64,000 bases of DNA, taken from the NCBI RefSeq assembly GCF_038008685.1, contig NZ_JBBOZQ010000001.1, positions 1,612,001 through 1,676,000 on the forward strand, in the 5' to 3' direction. The position numbers and the translations under genes are program-made. This DNA comes from Lysinibacillus sp. FSL W8-0992 (GTDB lineage Bacteria; Bacillota; Bacilli; Bacillales_A; Planococcaceae). The notes under the pieces are model-generated. The model was not told the origin of the DNA. It saw only the letters and a list, made by a program, of their open reading frames with translations, and did no database searches. How positions within the stretch are numbered: position 1 is the stretch's first letter; the number at the start of each line of letters is the position of its first letter. Shown here in pieces: positions 1-8,543 of this stretch.

Positions 1-697
1 CTTTGATTTACGCTGGGACATAGTTTGGAACTACCGTGATATGTTTATCCGTGGTATTGGTATAACAATCATCTTAACGCTCAGTGGTTATTTTGGTGGT
101 ATTATTTTAGGCTTACTGTTAGGTTTAGGGAAAGTATCTAAAAATAAGTTTATTTACTGGCCATGTAAACTATATGTAGATTTATTCCGTGGAACACCAA
201 TGCTAGTGCAAATTTTATTAATTCATTTAGCGGTTATCCCAACGATTTTTGGCCATTCATTAGGATATATGGTGTCAGGTATTACCGCACTAGTATTAAA
301 CTGTGCAGCCTATAATGCAGAAATATTCCGTGCGGGTATTCAAAGCATTGATAAAGGACAAATGGAAGCAGCGCGTTCGCTTGGCCTAACACACAATCAA
401 GCGATGAAAAAAGTTATTTTACCACAGGCTTTTAGACGTATGATTCCACCGCTTGGTAATGAATTTATTGCATTATTAAAAGACTCTTCTTTAGTAACGG
501 TTATTGCAGCGCCAGATATTTTATATGCAAGTAAAGTTGTGGCAGGTGCGAGCTTCCGTTTCTGGGAACCGTATATTGTAGCTGCATTACTATACTTGGT
601 TTTAACATATGGTGTAACAAAAGTAGTAGCATTTATTGAAAAACGATTCAGCAATAGCTATGTCCCTCGTAAAGCGGAAGGGAGAGAAGCAAGATGA
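1..697 (+). CDS. Amino-acid ABC transporter permease (5' truncated by window)
   Basis: Membrane permease of the HisM/GlnP type, moving an amino acid across the cytoplasmic membrane. The reading frame is already open at base 2, before the first ATG at 41, so the true start lies outside the window. Hydrophobic segments fill most of the protein. The cytoplasmic EAA loop that contacts the ATPase is visible near residues 108-135 (from the ATG), beginning EAARSLGL and ending at the PP of RRMIPP. The stop overlaps the next gene by four bases (ATGA), so the two are translationally coupled. A substrate-binding protein would be expected upstream. Substrate is not determinable; polar amino acid or cystine is typical. 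Confidence 0.93.
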   Translation, partial: FDLRWDIVWNYRDMFIRGIGITIILTLSGYFGGIILGLLLGLGKVSKNKFIYWPCKLYVDLFRGTPMLVQILLIHLAVIPTIFGHSLGYMVSGITALVLNCAAYNAEIFRAGIQSIDKGQMEAARSLGLTHNQAMKKVILPQAFRRMIPPLGNEFIALLKDSSLVTVIAAPDILYASKVVAGASFRFWEPYIVAALLYLVLTYGVTKVVAFIEKRFSNSYVPRKAEGREAR

Positions 698-1416
698 TTA
701 GAATTGAAAACTTACACAAATACTTTGGAAAATTAGAAGTGCTAAAGGGCATCGATTATGAAATACATGAAAAGCAAGTTGTCTGTGTAATTGGACCATC
801 AGGATCAGGGAAAAGTACTTTTTTACGTTGCATTAATATGCTAGAAGAAGTGACGGATGGAGCAATTTATATAGAGAATGTGAAGGTAAATGGACCAAAA
901 ACGAATATAAATGCTATACGAGCAGAGGTCGGTATGGTATTCCAACAATTTAATTTGTTCCCTCACATGAATGTAATTGATAATGTAACAATGGCTCCAA
1001 TGCAAATTCGAAAAATGAATCGTGCGGATGCAGAGAAACTTGGCCATGAGCTACTGCAAAAAGTCGGTCTAGATAGTAAGGCTTACAACTATCCTGAGCA
1101 GCTTTCAGGTGGACAACAACAACGCGTAGCGATTGCAAGAGCATTAGCGATGAAACCTAAAGCTATTTTATTTGATGAACCAACTTCAGCACTTGATCCA
1201 GAAATGGTGAAAGAAGTATTAGATGTTATGAAAAATCTAGCATCTGAAGGTATGACAATGATTGTAGTGACACATGAAATGGGCTTTGCACGAGAAGTAG
1301 GAGATCGTGTTGTGTTTATGGATGGTGGCTATATTGTAGAAGAAGGGACACCAGAAGACATCTTTGGCAACCCGAAAAATGAGCGTACAAAGGCCTTTTT
1401 AGGAAAAGTTCTATAA
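694..1416 (+). CDS. Amino-acid ABC transporter ATP-binding protein (GlnQ family)
   Basis: ATPase that powers the upstream permease. At 240 aa it has the usual length for polar-amino-acid import ATPases. Walker [10 protein letters not shown] lies at residues 34-42, the Q-loop in VFQQFNLF, the ABC signature LSGGQQQR near 137-144, Walker B ILFDEP near 158-163 and the switch His in VVTHEMG. The start overlaps the permease stop (ATGA). A strong hairpin follows immediately, so this is the last gene of the operon. The family is highly conserved; only the transported substrate is uncertain. Confidence 0.95.
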   Translation: MIRIENLHKYFGKLEVLKGIDYEIHEKQVVCVIGPSGSGKSTFLRCINMLEEVTDGAIYIENVKVNGPKTNINAIRAEVGMVFQQFNLFPHMNVIDNVTMAPMQIRKMNRADAEKLGHELLQKVGLDSKAYNYPEQLSGGQQQRVAIARALAMKPKAILFDEPTSALDPEMVKEVLDVMKNLASEGMTMIVVTHEMGFAREVGDRVVFMDGGYIVEEGTPEDIFGNPKNERTKAFLGKVL

Positions 1417-1423
1417 TGAAAAT

Positions 1424-1461
1424 GGAAAAACCATTCAAAGCGAAAGCGATGAATGGTTTTT
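1424..1461. terminator. Bidirectional terminator between ABC operon and cotF-like gene
   Basis: Arms AAAAACCATTC and GAATGGTTTTTT enclose a short loop. A-tract and T-tract on opposite sides make it usable from both strands, fitting the convergent genes on either side. Confidence 0.85.
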
Positions 1462-1466
1462 TGCAT

Positions 1467-2081
1467 TTAATGGAGGGGATTTGTAGTTGTCGCATAGGCA
1501 TCAAGCATTGCACGCATATCTTGTTGCGTGTATTGTGGCACTTGATAATAGCCATGCTTATTTTGGTAAATAGATACTTCGTATGCCATCTCGATACAGT
1601 TGGGAATACTATCAGCAACAACACGGCGAACAACTGGATTTGTTGTTTCTGTCGCTGCTGCAGTCATACATTTAGCTGAACCTTTATGTGCACCAAGTAA
1701 GAAGCCAGATATAACTTCATCATTTATCTCACTTGCATTTTGCATTGGCTTTTTCGGCTGAGAGGGCTTAATGCCATATTGGAAGTTGTTCCCTGTCTGC
1801 ATTTCATAGCGACCAGTTGGAACGGAAGGATCATGCCCTGTTTTAAATGATTCCACAATCGTATTGTACATACCGAGTGTGAAATTATATTGATTATCCA
1901 AAATGCTAAGTAGTTCTGGATCTTTTACTTGCGGACGTAAAATTATGGATAGGTTTAGTCCAGCGATTATTTCGCCAATTGTTTCATGCATGTCCATAAC
2001 TTCGTGGCCACCATGATTTAGGCTTTGTTGTTGGTTAGGTGTTGTTGCATCATTTGATTCATTATAAAAAGATTGTGACAA
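1467..2081 (-). CDS. Spore coat protein, CotF family
   Basis: 204-aa protein resembling the CotF coat domain: a helical segment DMHETIGEIIAGLNLSI, a central YNFTLGMYNTIVESF and a C-terminal helical half ending in TQQDMRAMLDAY. CotF-type proteins are ferritin-like-fold components of the Bacillales spore coat, or spore-associated proteins. The start is TTG, chosen because AGGAGGC (2089-2095) sits about eight bases upstream and no in-frame ATG precedes it. It is convergent with the ABC operon. Expression would be expected in the mother cell under a sporulation sigma factor, but I did not find a convincing SigE/SigK promoter by eye. Family assignment is good, exact role unknown. Confidence 0.75.
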   Translation of the reverse strand: MSQSFYNESNDATTPNQQQSLNHGGHEVMDMHETIGEIIAGLNLSIILRPQVKDPELLSILDNQYNFTLGMYNTIVESFKTGHDPSVPTGRYEMQTGNNFQYGIKPSQPKKPMQNASEINDEVISGFLLGAHKGSAKCMTAAATETTNPVVRRVVADSIPNCIEMAYEVSIYQNKHGYYQVPQYTQQDMRAMLDAYATTTNPLH

Positions 2082-2241
2082 AAAAAACGCCTCCTGAATT
2101 GTATAGTTTGTTGCAGTTTTTAGTATGTCTTGTTAGTCCTGTTTCATACGATATAAATCCGTTTGCATATATTTAGCATAGTGATGTTTTTTTGTAACAC
2201 ATTAGAGGTATAAGAAAAGAAAGTTAAGGGAGGATATAAAA

Positions 2242-2823
2242 TTGAAAAAAGTACTTGGACCTGTGGGAATAATTATCATTGTTTTAGCTGTATTAGCTTT
2301 ACTATTTATTCCAAAATATAATGGCCTTGTGACGGCGGAAGAAAATGTGGATTCGAAGTGGGCTCAAGTCGAAAATCAACTACAACGCCGCTATGATTTA
2401 ATTCCGAATTTAGTGGAATCTGTAAAAGGATATGCTAATCATGAGCAAGAAGTCATTGCCAGCATTACAGAGGCTCGTGCACAGATGGGGAACGCACAAA
2501 CACCAGAGGAACAAGCGAGTGCCAATGATGCATTAAACGGTGCACTTAGTCGATTGCTTGTAGTCGTAGAAAATTATCCGAATTTAAAAGCCGATGCAAA
2601 TTTCCGTCAATTAATGGATGAACTTGCGGGGACTGAAAATCGATTAGCAGTAGCACGTGAAGATTATAATAATGAAGTACAAGGCTTTAATAAAAAAGTA
2701 AAACGCTTCCCAGGTAATATTATCGCAGGTATGTTTGGCTTCGAACAAAAGGAATACTTTAAGGCAGCAGCCGGAGCTGAAAAAGCACCTGCAGTTGATT
2801 TTAGTGATTCAGGTAAACAATAA
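2242..2823 (+). CDS. LemA family membrane protein
   Basis: 193-aa LemA-family protein: one N-terminal transmembrane helix (about residues 5-24), then a long helical cytoplasmic or extracytoplasmic domain with the family hallmarks VDSKWAQVENQLQRRYDLIPNLVE and the later NRLAVAREDYN and FGFEQKEYF motifs. Function of LemA proteins is poorly understood; they are typically encoded beside TPM-domain proteins, as here. The start is TTG, supported by GGGAGG eleven bases upstream. The stop overlaps the next gene's ATG (TAATG), implying coupled translation. No catalytic residues are expected. Confidence 0.92.
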   Translation: MKKVLGPVGIIIIVLAVLALLFIPKYNGLVTAEENVDSKWAQVENQLQRRYDLIPNLVESVKGYANHEQEVIASITEARAQMGNAQTPEEQASANDALNGALSRLLVVVENYPNLKADANFRQLMDELAGTENRLAVAREDYNNEVQGFNKKVKRFPGNIIAGMFGFEQKEYFKAAAGAEKAPAVDFSDSGKQ

Positions 2824-3590
2824 TGAAACGTTTGACAGTAACGTTTTTAGTTGCTTGTTTAATGTGGCTTGTAACAGCTAATAGTGCGCTAGCACAGTTG
2901 CCTACACCAATGAAAAATACGTACATTCATGATTTTGCGAATGTGCTTTCAACTTCTGTAAAGGAAGAACTCAATCATTATTCAGAGCAATTAGACAAAG
3001 GTACAGGTGCAGAAATAATGATTGTAACGGTGGATAGCATTCAAGGGCAAGAGGCTAAAATGTATGCAACGAAATTAATTCGTGCATGGGGCATTGGAGA
3101 TGCAAAGAAAAACAATGGTGTCCTATTATTGGCTACATTTGGGCAAGGACAAGGAAATAATGATGTAGTTATTGCTGTTGGCCAAGGTCTAGAAGGTGCG
3201 TTACCGGATGGGAAATTAGGACGTATTTTAGACGATGCTTTTTATCCATACGCGAGTAACGGTGAAGTCGATCAAGCATTTCAAGCAACATATGCCGAAT
3301 TATTTCAAACTGTAGCAAAAGAATATAATTGGGACGGTGAGATGCCAGCACAAGCAGTGGAGGATGAATCGATGCCCAATTGGCTATTTGTATTACTCGT
3401 TATAATAGTTCTTGTTTTCATTATCTTCTCAAATGGCGGAGGCGGACCACGTTCAAGGGGACGGGGAGGTTATCCAGGAGGTTTTGGTGGAGGCTTTGGA
3501 GGCGGTTTTGGCAGAGGTGGCGGAGGCGGAGGCTTTGGAGGCTTCGGCGGTGGATCATCTGCCGGCGGCGGCGCCAGCCGAAAGTTTTAA
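2823..3590 (+). CDS. TPM-domain (YgcG-type) secreted/membrane protein
   Basis: 255-aa protein with signal peptide (cleavage near ALAQ), a TPM phosphatase-like domain (about residues 30-150, starting YIHDFANVL), a single membrane helix around 186-202 and a C-terminal tail rich in Gly, Phe and Arg. This order is that of YgcG proteins encoded beside lemA; the TPM fold occurs in photosystem II repair proteins but the bacterial role is unclear. It overlaps lemA by one base. The low-complexity Gly tail is normal in this family. A terminator (3839-3875) follows only after an intervening repeat element, so the repeat probably lies in the 3' UTR. Confidence 0.88.
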   Translation: MKRLTVTFLVACLMWLVTANSALAQLPTPMKNTYIHDFANVLSTSVKEELNHYSEQLDKGTGAEIMIVTVDSIQGQEAKMYATKLIRAWGIGDAKKNNGVLLLATFGQGQGNNDVVIAVGQGLEGALPDGKLGRILDDAFYPYASNGEVDQAFQATYAELFQTVAKEYNWDGEMPAQAVEDESMPNWLFVLLVIIVLVFIIFSNGGGGPRSRGRGGYPGGFGGGFGGGFGRGGGGGGFGGFGGGSSAGGGASRKF

Positions 3591-3611
3591 TCGAGTGGGA
3601 ATGATTGAACG

Positions 3612-3838
3612 CAATTGTGTGAGTGCCAATTGTGTGAGTGCCAGGCACCCAAACAATTCTGAAAACTTAACTAAGAAAAAATCCACGAAGACTCCTGCGG
3701 GAACAGCACGCAAAGTAAGCCACAACAGACGGCGAGACAGCGACGGTTGTGGCTTACAACGTGCCCGCGGAAAGCGAAGTGGATTTTTCCGTTTTAGAAG
3801 GACTAAATTGTTTAAGTGTCAGGCACCGAAACAATTTA
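3612..3838. repeat. Palindromic intergenic repeat bounded by GTGCCTGGCAC-type ends (copy 1)
   Basis: About 225 bp, starting with two AATTGTGTGAGTGCC copies and ending with a related AAGTGTCAGGCACC. Inside are nested inverted arms: AAAAATCCAC at the left and GTGGATTTTT at the right, and the perfect 12-bp pair GTAAGCCACAAC/GTTGTGGCTTAC. The same boundary and core recur at 6.4, 14.8-15.1, 19.5 and (core only) 50.7 kb, always between genes. Confidence 0.75.
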
Positions 3839-3875
3839 TTAAAGGACTCTCCTTAATTGGAGGGTCCTTTTCATT
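3839..3875 (+). terminator. Rho-independent terminator of the lemA/TPM operon
   Basis: AAAGGACTCTCC and GGAGGGTCCTTTT form a 12-bp stem followed by T residues, just before the next gene's promoter. Confidence 0.85.
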
Positions 3876-3912
3876 TGGGTAAAAAGGATAAATAAATAAG
3901 TATTATCAATTA

Positions 3913-3940
3913 TTGACAAATTAACTAATTTTGTTATAAT
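3913..3940 (+). promoter_or_regulatory. SigA promoter of the S9 peptidase gene
   Basis: Consensus TTGACA at 3913-3918, 16-bp spacer, consensus TATAAT at 3935-3940, 53 bp upstream of the start codon. Confidence 0.85.
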
Positions 3941-3992
3941 TTCATTGTATCGACAAACGATATAACGAACACTGATATAAGGAGGAATTACT

Positions 3993-6269
3993 TTGAAAAA
4001 AAGATTTTTATCAGCATCTTTAGCGGTCATTTTAACAGCATCTGTTGTTTATCCTGTTTCAGTACAGGAAGTACGAGCTGCTAATGAAACTAGCAATACT
4101 ACTATTGCACAAGAGGAGCGCCTAACAGCAAAAGAATTTCTTGATTTAGCTGTAACATCTTTAACATTCCAACATGGCTCAGAATCAATGCGTCAAGAAG
4201 TAATTAATAAGTGGGTTAAAGACGGAGAATTAGAAAACCTAAGTAGTTCGATTAAACGTAATGAAGCTGCACGAATTTTAGTAAGAGCTCTTGATAAAGA
4301 AGAAAAAGAAGTAACACTAGCAGACTATCTGGAAAAAGCAAATAAGCTAGGCTTATTTAATAGTATTTCAGAAAATAGTGAAACAATTTCAAAACAAGAC
4401 GCTACTAAAATATTTACTACATTTAAGAGTTTAAAAAACGGTGCAAGTAACGAAGGTGTTAAAGAAATTTCTGTAGAGGATTTTATGAAAAATCCAGGAA
4501 ACTTCGGCTATCAGCTTTCACCAGATGGTAATTACATTACGTTTGCTTCAGCATGGGAAAACCGTTCAAATGTGTTCGTGAAAAAAATGAATGATGATAG
4601 TGAACCTGTTCGTGTATCTAATTCAAAAGATCGTGATATTTCTGGATTCTTCTGGAAAGATGATACATTGCTTTATGCCAAAGATAAAGGTGGAGATGAA
4701 AACTTCCACATTTATTCTTCTACATTTAATGGAAAAGAAGAAAAAGATTTAACGCCTTATCCAGGTGTAACAGTAGGGGTATTAAGTGGATTACAAGGTG
4801 TTAAAGATGAGATTTTAATTATGATGAATAAAGAAGATGCAACGGTATTCGATGTGTACAAGCTAAATGTAAAGACAGGCGAGACAAAACATGTTGCAAA
4901 AAATCCTGGTAACATCGCAGATTGGTTAGCTGACCGAGATGGTAATATTCGTATAGCAGTTGTTTCAGATGGTGTAGAAGGTATGATTCTATATCGTGAT
5001 ACAGAAAAAGACGAATTCAAGCCATTTATTGAAATGGCAGCGGGCGATGAAGTAACGCCACTTGCGTTCTCTAAAGATAATAAGCATATTTACGCAACTT
5101 CTAATAAAGGCAGAGATAAAGTTGAAGTAGTGAAATATGATCTTGAAGGTAACGAAGAAGTCATTATGTCTAATGAAGAAGTAGACGTAGCGGGTGTATT
5201 ATATAGTAGTGAGCAAGATAAAATTTTATACGGTGCATATGTAACAGATAAAGCACATTACCAATTCTTCGATGAGAAATTTGAACAGTTATTCCGCAAA
5301 ATTCAAAATAAGCTAGGTGTTGAAGAAAGCGAACTAGGCATCAACGACTACAATAAAGAAATGACAAAATTCATCGTCAGCGTGTCTAGTGACACTGTGT
5401 ACGGCAAATATTATTACTATGATTCAACTACAGATGAAATGACAGAACTAGCAACATTAAGCCCTTGGTTAAAATCAGAAGAGCTTGCAGAAATGCATCC
5501 AGTTTCTTATAAGAGCCGTGATGGTCTGACAATTAACGGTTATTTAACATTACCGAAAAACAAAGAGGCTAAAGACTTACCGCTTATCGTGAATCCACAT
5601 GGTGGTCCATGGGCTCGTGATATGTGGGGCTTTAACCCAGAAGTACAGCTACTTGCAAACCGAGGATATGCTGTGTTACAAGTGAATTTCCGTTCATCTA
5701 CGGGTTACGGAAAAGAATTTTTACAAGCTGGTAATAAGCAATGGGGTCTGAAAATTCAAGATGATATTACAGATGGCGTTCAATGGGCAATTGATCAAGG
5801 TATTGCTGACCCTGACCGCATTGGTATTTATGGTGCATCATTTGGAGGTTACGCAACTTTAGCTGGTATTGCGTTTACACCTGATTTATATGCAGCAGCA
5901 GTTGACTATGTTGGCGTATCGAATATTTTCACATTGCTAGATACAGTCCCTCCATATTGGGAAACTATGCGTAACATGTTCTATGAGCGTGTAGGGCATC
6001 CAGAGACAGACAAAGAACTGTTAACAGCAGTTTCACCAGTCTTCCATGTTGATAAAATTAAAACACCATTATTTGTTGCGCAAGGTGCAAATGATCCGCG
6101 TGTAAATCAGGCAGAATCTGATCAAATCGTTGAAGCATTACGTGCAAGAGGTGTGGATGTCGAGTATATGCTGAAAGAAAATGAAGGACATGGCTTCCAA
6201 AACGAAGAAAACCGCATTGAATTCTATAATGCAATGGTTAAATTCTTTGATAGTCATTTAAAAAAATAA
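3993..6269 (+). CDS. Secreted prolyl-oligopeptidase-family (S9) serine peptidase
   Basis: 758-aa exported peptidase. Signal peptide ends near VRAAN; residues about 35-150 are an acidic helical region resembling SLH-type wall-binding sequence; residues 160-480 form a beta-propeller-like region (YQLSPDGNYITFAS marks its first blade); residues 500-758 are the alpha/beta hydrolase peptidase domain. The catalytic triad can be read as Ser616 in GASFGG, Asp701 in GANDPR and His733 in NEGHGF. Role: cleavage of peptides outside the membrane. Start is TTG with AGGAGG eight to nine bases upstream. It is monocistronic with its own promoter and terminator. The extra N-terminal domain makes it longer than a plain S9C peptidase. 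Confidence 0.9.
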   Translation: MKKRFLSASLAVILTASVVYPVSVQEVRAANETSNTTIAQEERLTAKEFLDLAVTSLTFQHGSESMRQEVINKWVKDGELENLSSSIKRNEAARILVRALDKEEKEVTLADYLEKANKLGLFNSISENSETISKQDATKIFTTFKSLKNGASNEGVKEISVEDFMKNPGNFGYQLSPDGNYITFASAWENRSNVFVKKMNDDSEPVRVSNSKDRDISGFFWKDDTLLYAKDKGGDENFHIYSSTFNGKEEKDLTPYPGVTVGVLSGLQGVKDEILIMMNKEDATVFDVYKLNVKTGETKHVAKNPGNIADWLADRDGNIRIAVVSDGVEGMILYRDTEKDEFKPFIEMAAGDEVTPLAFSKDNKHIYATSNKGRDKVEVVKYDLEGNEEVIMSNEEVDVAGVLYSSEQDKILYGAYVTDKAHYQFFDEKFEQLFRKIQNKLGVEESELGINDYNKEMTKFIVSVSSDTVYGKYYYYDSTTDEMTELATLSPWLKSEELAEMHPVSYKSRDGLTINGYLTLPKNKEAKDLPLIVNPHGGPWARDMWGFNPEVQLLANRGYAVLQVNFRSSTGYGKEFLQAGNKQWGLKIQDDITDGVQWAIDQGIADPDRIGIYGASFGGYATLAGIAFTPDLYAAAVDYVGVSNIFTLLDTVPPYWETMRNMFYERVGHPETDKELLTAVSPVFHVDKIKTPLFVAQGANDPRVNQAESDQIVEALRARGVDVEYMLKENEGHGFQNEENRIEFYNAMVKFFDSHLKK

Positions 6270-6277
6270 CGATAATG

Positions 6278-6316
6278 AGGCTGTGCAGAAATTTTACTTG
6301 CACAGTCTTTTTTCAT
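6278..6316 (+). terminator. Terminator of the S9 peptidase gene
   Basis: GCTGTGCA and TGCACAGT pair around an 11-base loop and are followed by TTTTTT. Confidence 0.85.
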
Positions 6317-6355
6317 TTAAATATCTATAAGCCATCGATTTCCGCGGGCCCAGGT

Positions 6356-6556
6356 ATGCCAGGCACTCAAATTGTTTGAGTGCCTGGCACTTAATGAGCA
6401 GCTCCTAAATAGTAGAAATCCACTTCGCTTTCCGCTCAGCGCTCTAAGCCACAACCCTCACGAGCGCGCGGTTTGTTGTGTTTTACTTTACTTGGTAAAC
6501 TTTAATAGGAGTGGCATGAGAATTCAGAATTGTTTGAGTGCCTGGCACCTAAATAG
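6356..6556. repeat. Palindromic intergenic repeat, GTGCCTGGCAC-type ends (copy 2)
   Basis: The left end is itself a near-perfect palindrome (GCCAGGCACTCAAA then TTTGAGTGCCTGGC, 6356-6389). The right end is AATTGTTTGAGTGCCTGGCAC at 6533-6553. The core has the CCACTTCGCTTTCCGC and GCCACAACCCTC motifs shared with the other copies, but the second palindrome arm is degraded. Confidence 0.75.
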
Positions 6557-6573
6557 GAAGGGGTTGTGTGTAA

Positions 6574-6810
6574 ATGAACGTGACTTTTTTTAGTCGTTCG
6601 CATTGTGAGCTTTGTGTAGAAGGATTACGTACATTAAAGCTTGTTCAAGAAGAACTAGGCTTCTCAATCGACGTCATCGATATAGAAAAAGACGATGCAG
6701 TACACGAAAAATATATGTTGATGATACCAGTAGTAGAAAAGGATGGAGAAGTCATACAGTATGGCAATCTAGACTATGCAACATTGATGGAGCATTTGTG
6801 CAGTGAATAA
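6574..6810 (+). CDS. Glutaredoxin-like (DUF836 type) thioredoxin-fold protein
   Basis: 78-aa thioredoxin-fold protein with a redox CELC (CxxC) motif after the first strand (MNVTFFSRSHCELC), a central DIEKDD region and the cis-Pro motif in MIPVVEKDGE. This is the arrangement of small glutaredoxin/DUF836 proteins, which act as cytosolic thiol-disulfide exchangers. The ATG at 6574 has GGAAGGGG eight to fourteen bases upstream. The gene sits directly after repeat copy 2, so its promoter must lie in or before that repeat. Physiological partner unknown. Confidence 0.82.
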   Translation: MNVTFFSRSHCELCVEGLRTLKLVQEELGFSIDVIDIEKDDAVHEKYMLMIPVVEKDGEVIQYGNLDYATLMEHLCSE

Positions 6811-7123
6811 CCGATGTATCTAATCTATAAAATTAAAAAAATATAACACTTAAAAAATTCGTTATTCACCTCGTGAAGCGCGGATTTTCTTGTTTTCTTC
6901 TATTATATAATTAAACCTGTAATTCACGTTATTCACAAATTGTTCAATGAAAGCGTTATGAATATGAACAGTTTGTGAAGAACTTCACACAAAGCTTTAT
7001 TTTTGAAAAAATTGGAGTAGAATAGGAATCAAGTAAGAGGTTGTTATAAAACAGTTAATCAAAAGTATCACATTATTACGTGGTTGTTATATTACAAAAA
7101 TAAACTTAAAGGGAGATTTGACT
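6811..7123 (+). promoter_or_regulatory. Leader region with Rex-like operator upstream of the 40-aa gene
   Basis: 313 bp without a gene. TTGTGAA-GAAC-TTCACAC at 6973-6990 matches the Rex (NADH/NAD sensor) palindrome TTGTGAA-N4-TTCACAA at all but one position. Additional half sites lie upstream: TTCACCTCGTGAA near 6866 and TTCACGTTATTCACAAATTG near 6923. I could not assign -35/-10 boxes with certainty. Confidence 0.6.
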
Positions 7124-7246
7124 ATGTGGGTTATTACAGTATTTGAACAAAAGGACGTTCGTATTTTTGAATACACAAACAAAACGGAAGCAACAAAAGC
7201 TTTAGCAGGTTTCAAGAAAAACGCCGTATTATCTTTCACTAAATAA
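7124..7246 (+). CDS. Conserved-looking 40-aa small protein
   Basis: Forty codons starting MWVITVFEQKDVRIFEYTNK and ending AVLSFTK. It is a real gene by context: GGGAG is spaced eight bases before the ATG, and a 12-bp-stem terminator begins ten bases after the stop. The peptide is soluble, with two short beta-like stretches and a Lys-rich helix, no signal or membrane segment and no Cys. A Rex-type operator about 145 bp upstream suggests redox control, and the glycolytic operon lies just downstream. I do not recognise the family; regulation by NADH is inference. Confidence 0.7.
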   Translation: MWVITVFEQKDVRIFEYTNKTEATKALAGFKKNAVLSFTK

Positions 7247-7256
7247 AAACATGCAG

Positions 7257-7297
7257 TCCCGCAGCCAAATAAATTGGTTGCGGGATTTTTTTATTTT
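7257..7297 (+). terminator. Terminator of the 40-aa gene
   Basis: TCCCGCAGCCAA pairs with TTGGTTGCGGGA and is followed by seven T residues. Confidence 0.9.
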
Positions 7298-7373
7298 TAT
7301 AAATAACGCTTTTTTACAAACCTTATGTTGATAGCGTATAAAGTGTGTAAAAGCAACCCATACCATTATTTAC

Positions 7374-7453
7374 TTGCTCTTTTTCTTAAAGCATATTATA
7401 ATAAAATTACAAGTGGGACACAATTTAGTATAGTGGGTTGATATTTGTCCCAT
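7374..7453 (+). promoter_or_regulatory. cggR-gap promoter and CggR operator
   Basis: TTGCTC (7374-7379), 17-bp spacer, TATAAT (7397-7402). Downstream, GTGGGACA at 7413-7420 and TGTCCCAT at 7446-7453 form the inverted GGGACA/TGTCCC pattern of the CggR operator, placed between promoter and cggR as in Bacillus, where it acts as a transcriptional roadblock relieved by fructose-1,6-bisphosphate. Confidence 0.8.
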
Positions 7454-7477
7454 TAAAGTGAGAGGGAGTAGATATAG

Positions 7478-8506
7478 ATGTTAACTGTACCTGAGGCACA
7501 GCAAAGACTACTTCCAGAAATGAATCCACTTCTACAATCGAGATACCGTATTTTGCAATCGGTTCAGTTAATGCAACCAATTGGGAGACGAACACTAGCG
7601 GAGTCACTTAAGATGACAGAACGTGAAATCCGTAAAGAAACAGATATTTTACGTGATCAAGGGTTATTAGATTCCCAAAAGTCGGGTATGGTATGTACGA
7701 GTGATGGTGAATTAGTTATTGAACAGCTTAGAGCATTAGTTTACGAATGGTCTGGTCTAACGCAGCTTGGCAAGACGCTCGAAAACCATTTAGGGCTACA
7801 GCATGTGCTAGTTGTTCCAGGTGATTATAACGATGATGAAACCGTATTAACACTACTTGGAAAAGAAGCGGCACAGCAATTTCTTTCGACTATTGCTAAT
7901 GAGCAAGTAGTAGCTGTTACTGGAGGAAAGTCAGTGGCTTCGCTAGCGCAGTTTTTACAACCAGTTGACGGTCAGCACAATGTAACATTTGTTGCAGCTC
8001 GTGGTGGTATCGGACATGAAATGCAAATGCAGGCTAATACACTCGTTGCAACATTTGCTATGCAGATGGAAGCACAGTACCGTACATTGTTTTTACCCGA
8101 GCATTTAAGTGAACAGGCATATCAGGCAATGTTAATGGAGCCAATGGTTACAGAAATAATGGCTTACTATGACCGCGCTGATTGCGTTATTCATGGTATT
8201 GGCTCTGCTGAAGAAATGGCGATTCGTCGTAATTCATCGGTCGAAGATTTACGTATTCTAGAGGAAAAGGGTGCTGTTAGTGAAGCATTCGGCTATTATT
8301 TCAATGCCGAAGGAGAAATTGTACATCGTATTCGTACAATTGGAATTCAACTTGAACAAGTTGAAAAATGTAAGCATATTATTGCGGTTGCAGCAGGAAA
8401 ACAAAAGGTGAATGCAATGCTATCTTACTTTAAGGTAGCGCCGAAGCAGACGATTTTTATAACAGATGAAGCTGCTGCGAAAGCAATCGCTGAACGTTTA
8501 CTGTAA
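7478..8506 (+). CDS. cggR: Central glycolytic genes regulator CggR
   Basis: 342-aa SorC-family repressor. An N-terminal helix-turn-helix (about residues 25-60, including RRTLAESLKMTEREIRKETDIL) is followed by a sugar-phosphate isomerase-like effector domain with the TGGKSVASLAQFL phosphate-loop motif. In Bacillus it represses the gap operon and is inactivated by fructose-1,6-bisphosphate. It is first in the cluster, 37 bases before gap, and its operator pair lies directly upstream, so autoregulation is expected. The length is normal for the family. Confidence 0.95.
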   Translation: MLTVPEAQQRLLPEMNPLLQSRYRILQSVQLMQPIGRRTLAESLKMTEREIRKETDILRDQGLLDSQKSGMVCTSDGELVIEQLRALVYEWSGLTQLGKTLENHLGLQHVLVVPGDYNDDETVLTLLGKEAAQQFLSTIANEQVVAVTGGKSVASLAQFLQPVDGQHNVTFVAARGGIGHEMQMQANTLVATFAMQMEAQYRTLFLPEHLSEQAYQAMLMEPMVTEIMAYYDRADCVIHGIGSAEEMAIRRNSSVEDLRILEEKGAVSEAFGYYFNAEGEIVHRIRTIGIQLEQVEKCKHIIAVAAGKQKVNAMLSYFKVAPKQTIFITDEAAAKAIAERLL

Positions 8507-8543
8507 AAAATAAATCAATAAAACATTATTGGAGGAATTGACA

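Noticed and set aside
1416-1679. 87-codon ORF after the ABC ATPase
   Set aside because: It reads through a terminator and then antisense to the coat protein gene.
3412-3882. 156-codon plus-strand ORF after the TPM gene
   Set aside because: It is the second frame of the Gly-rich coding tail continuing into repeat copy 1 and a terminator.
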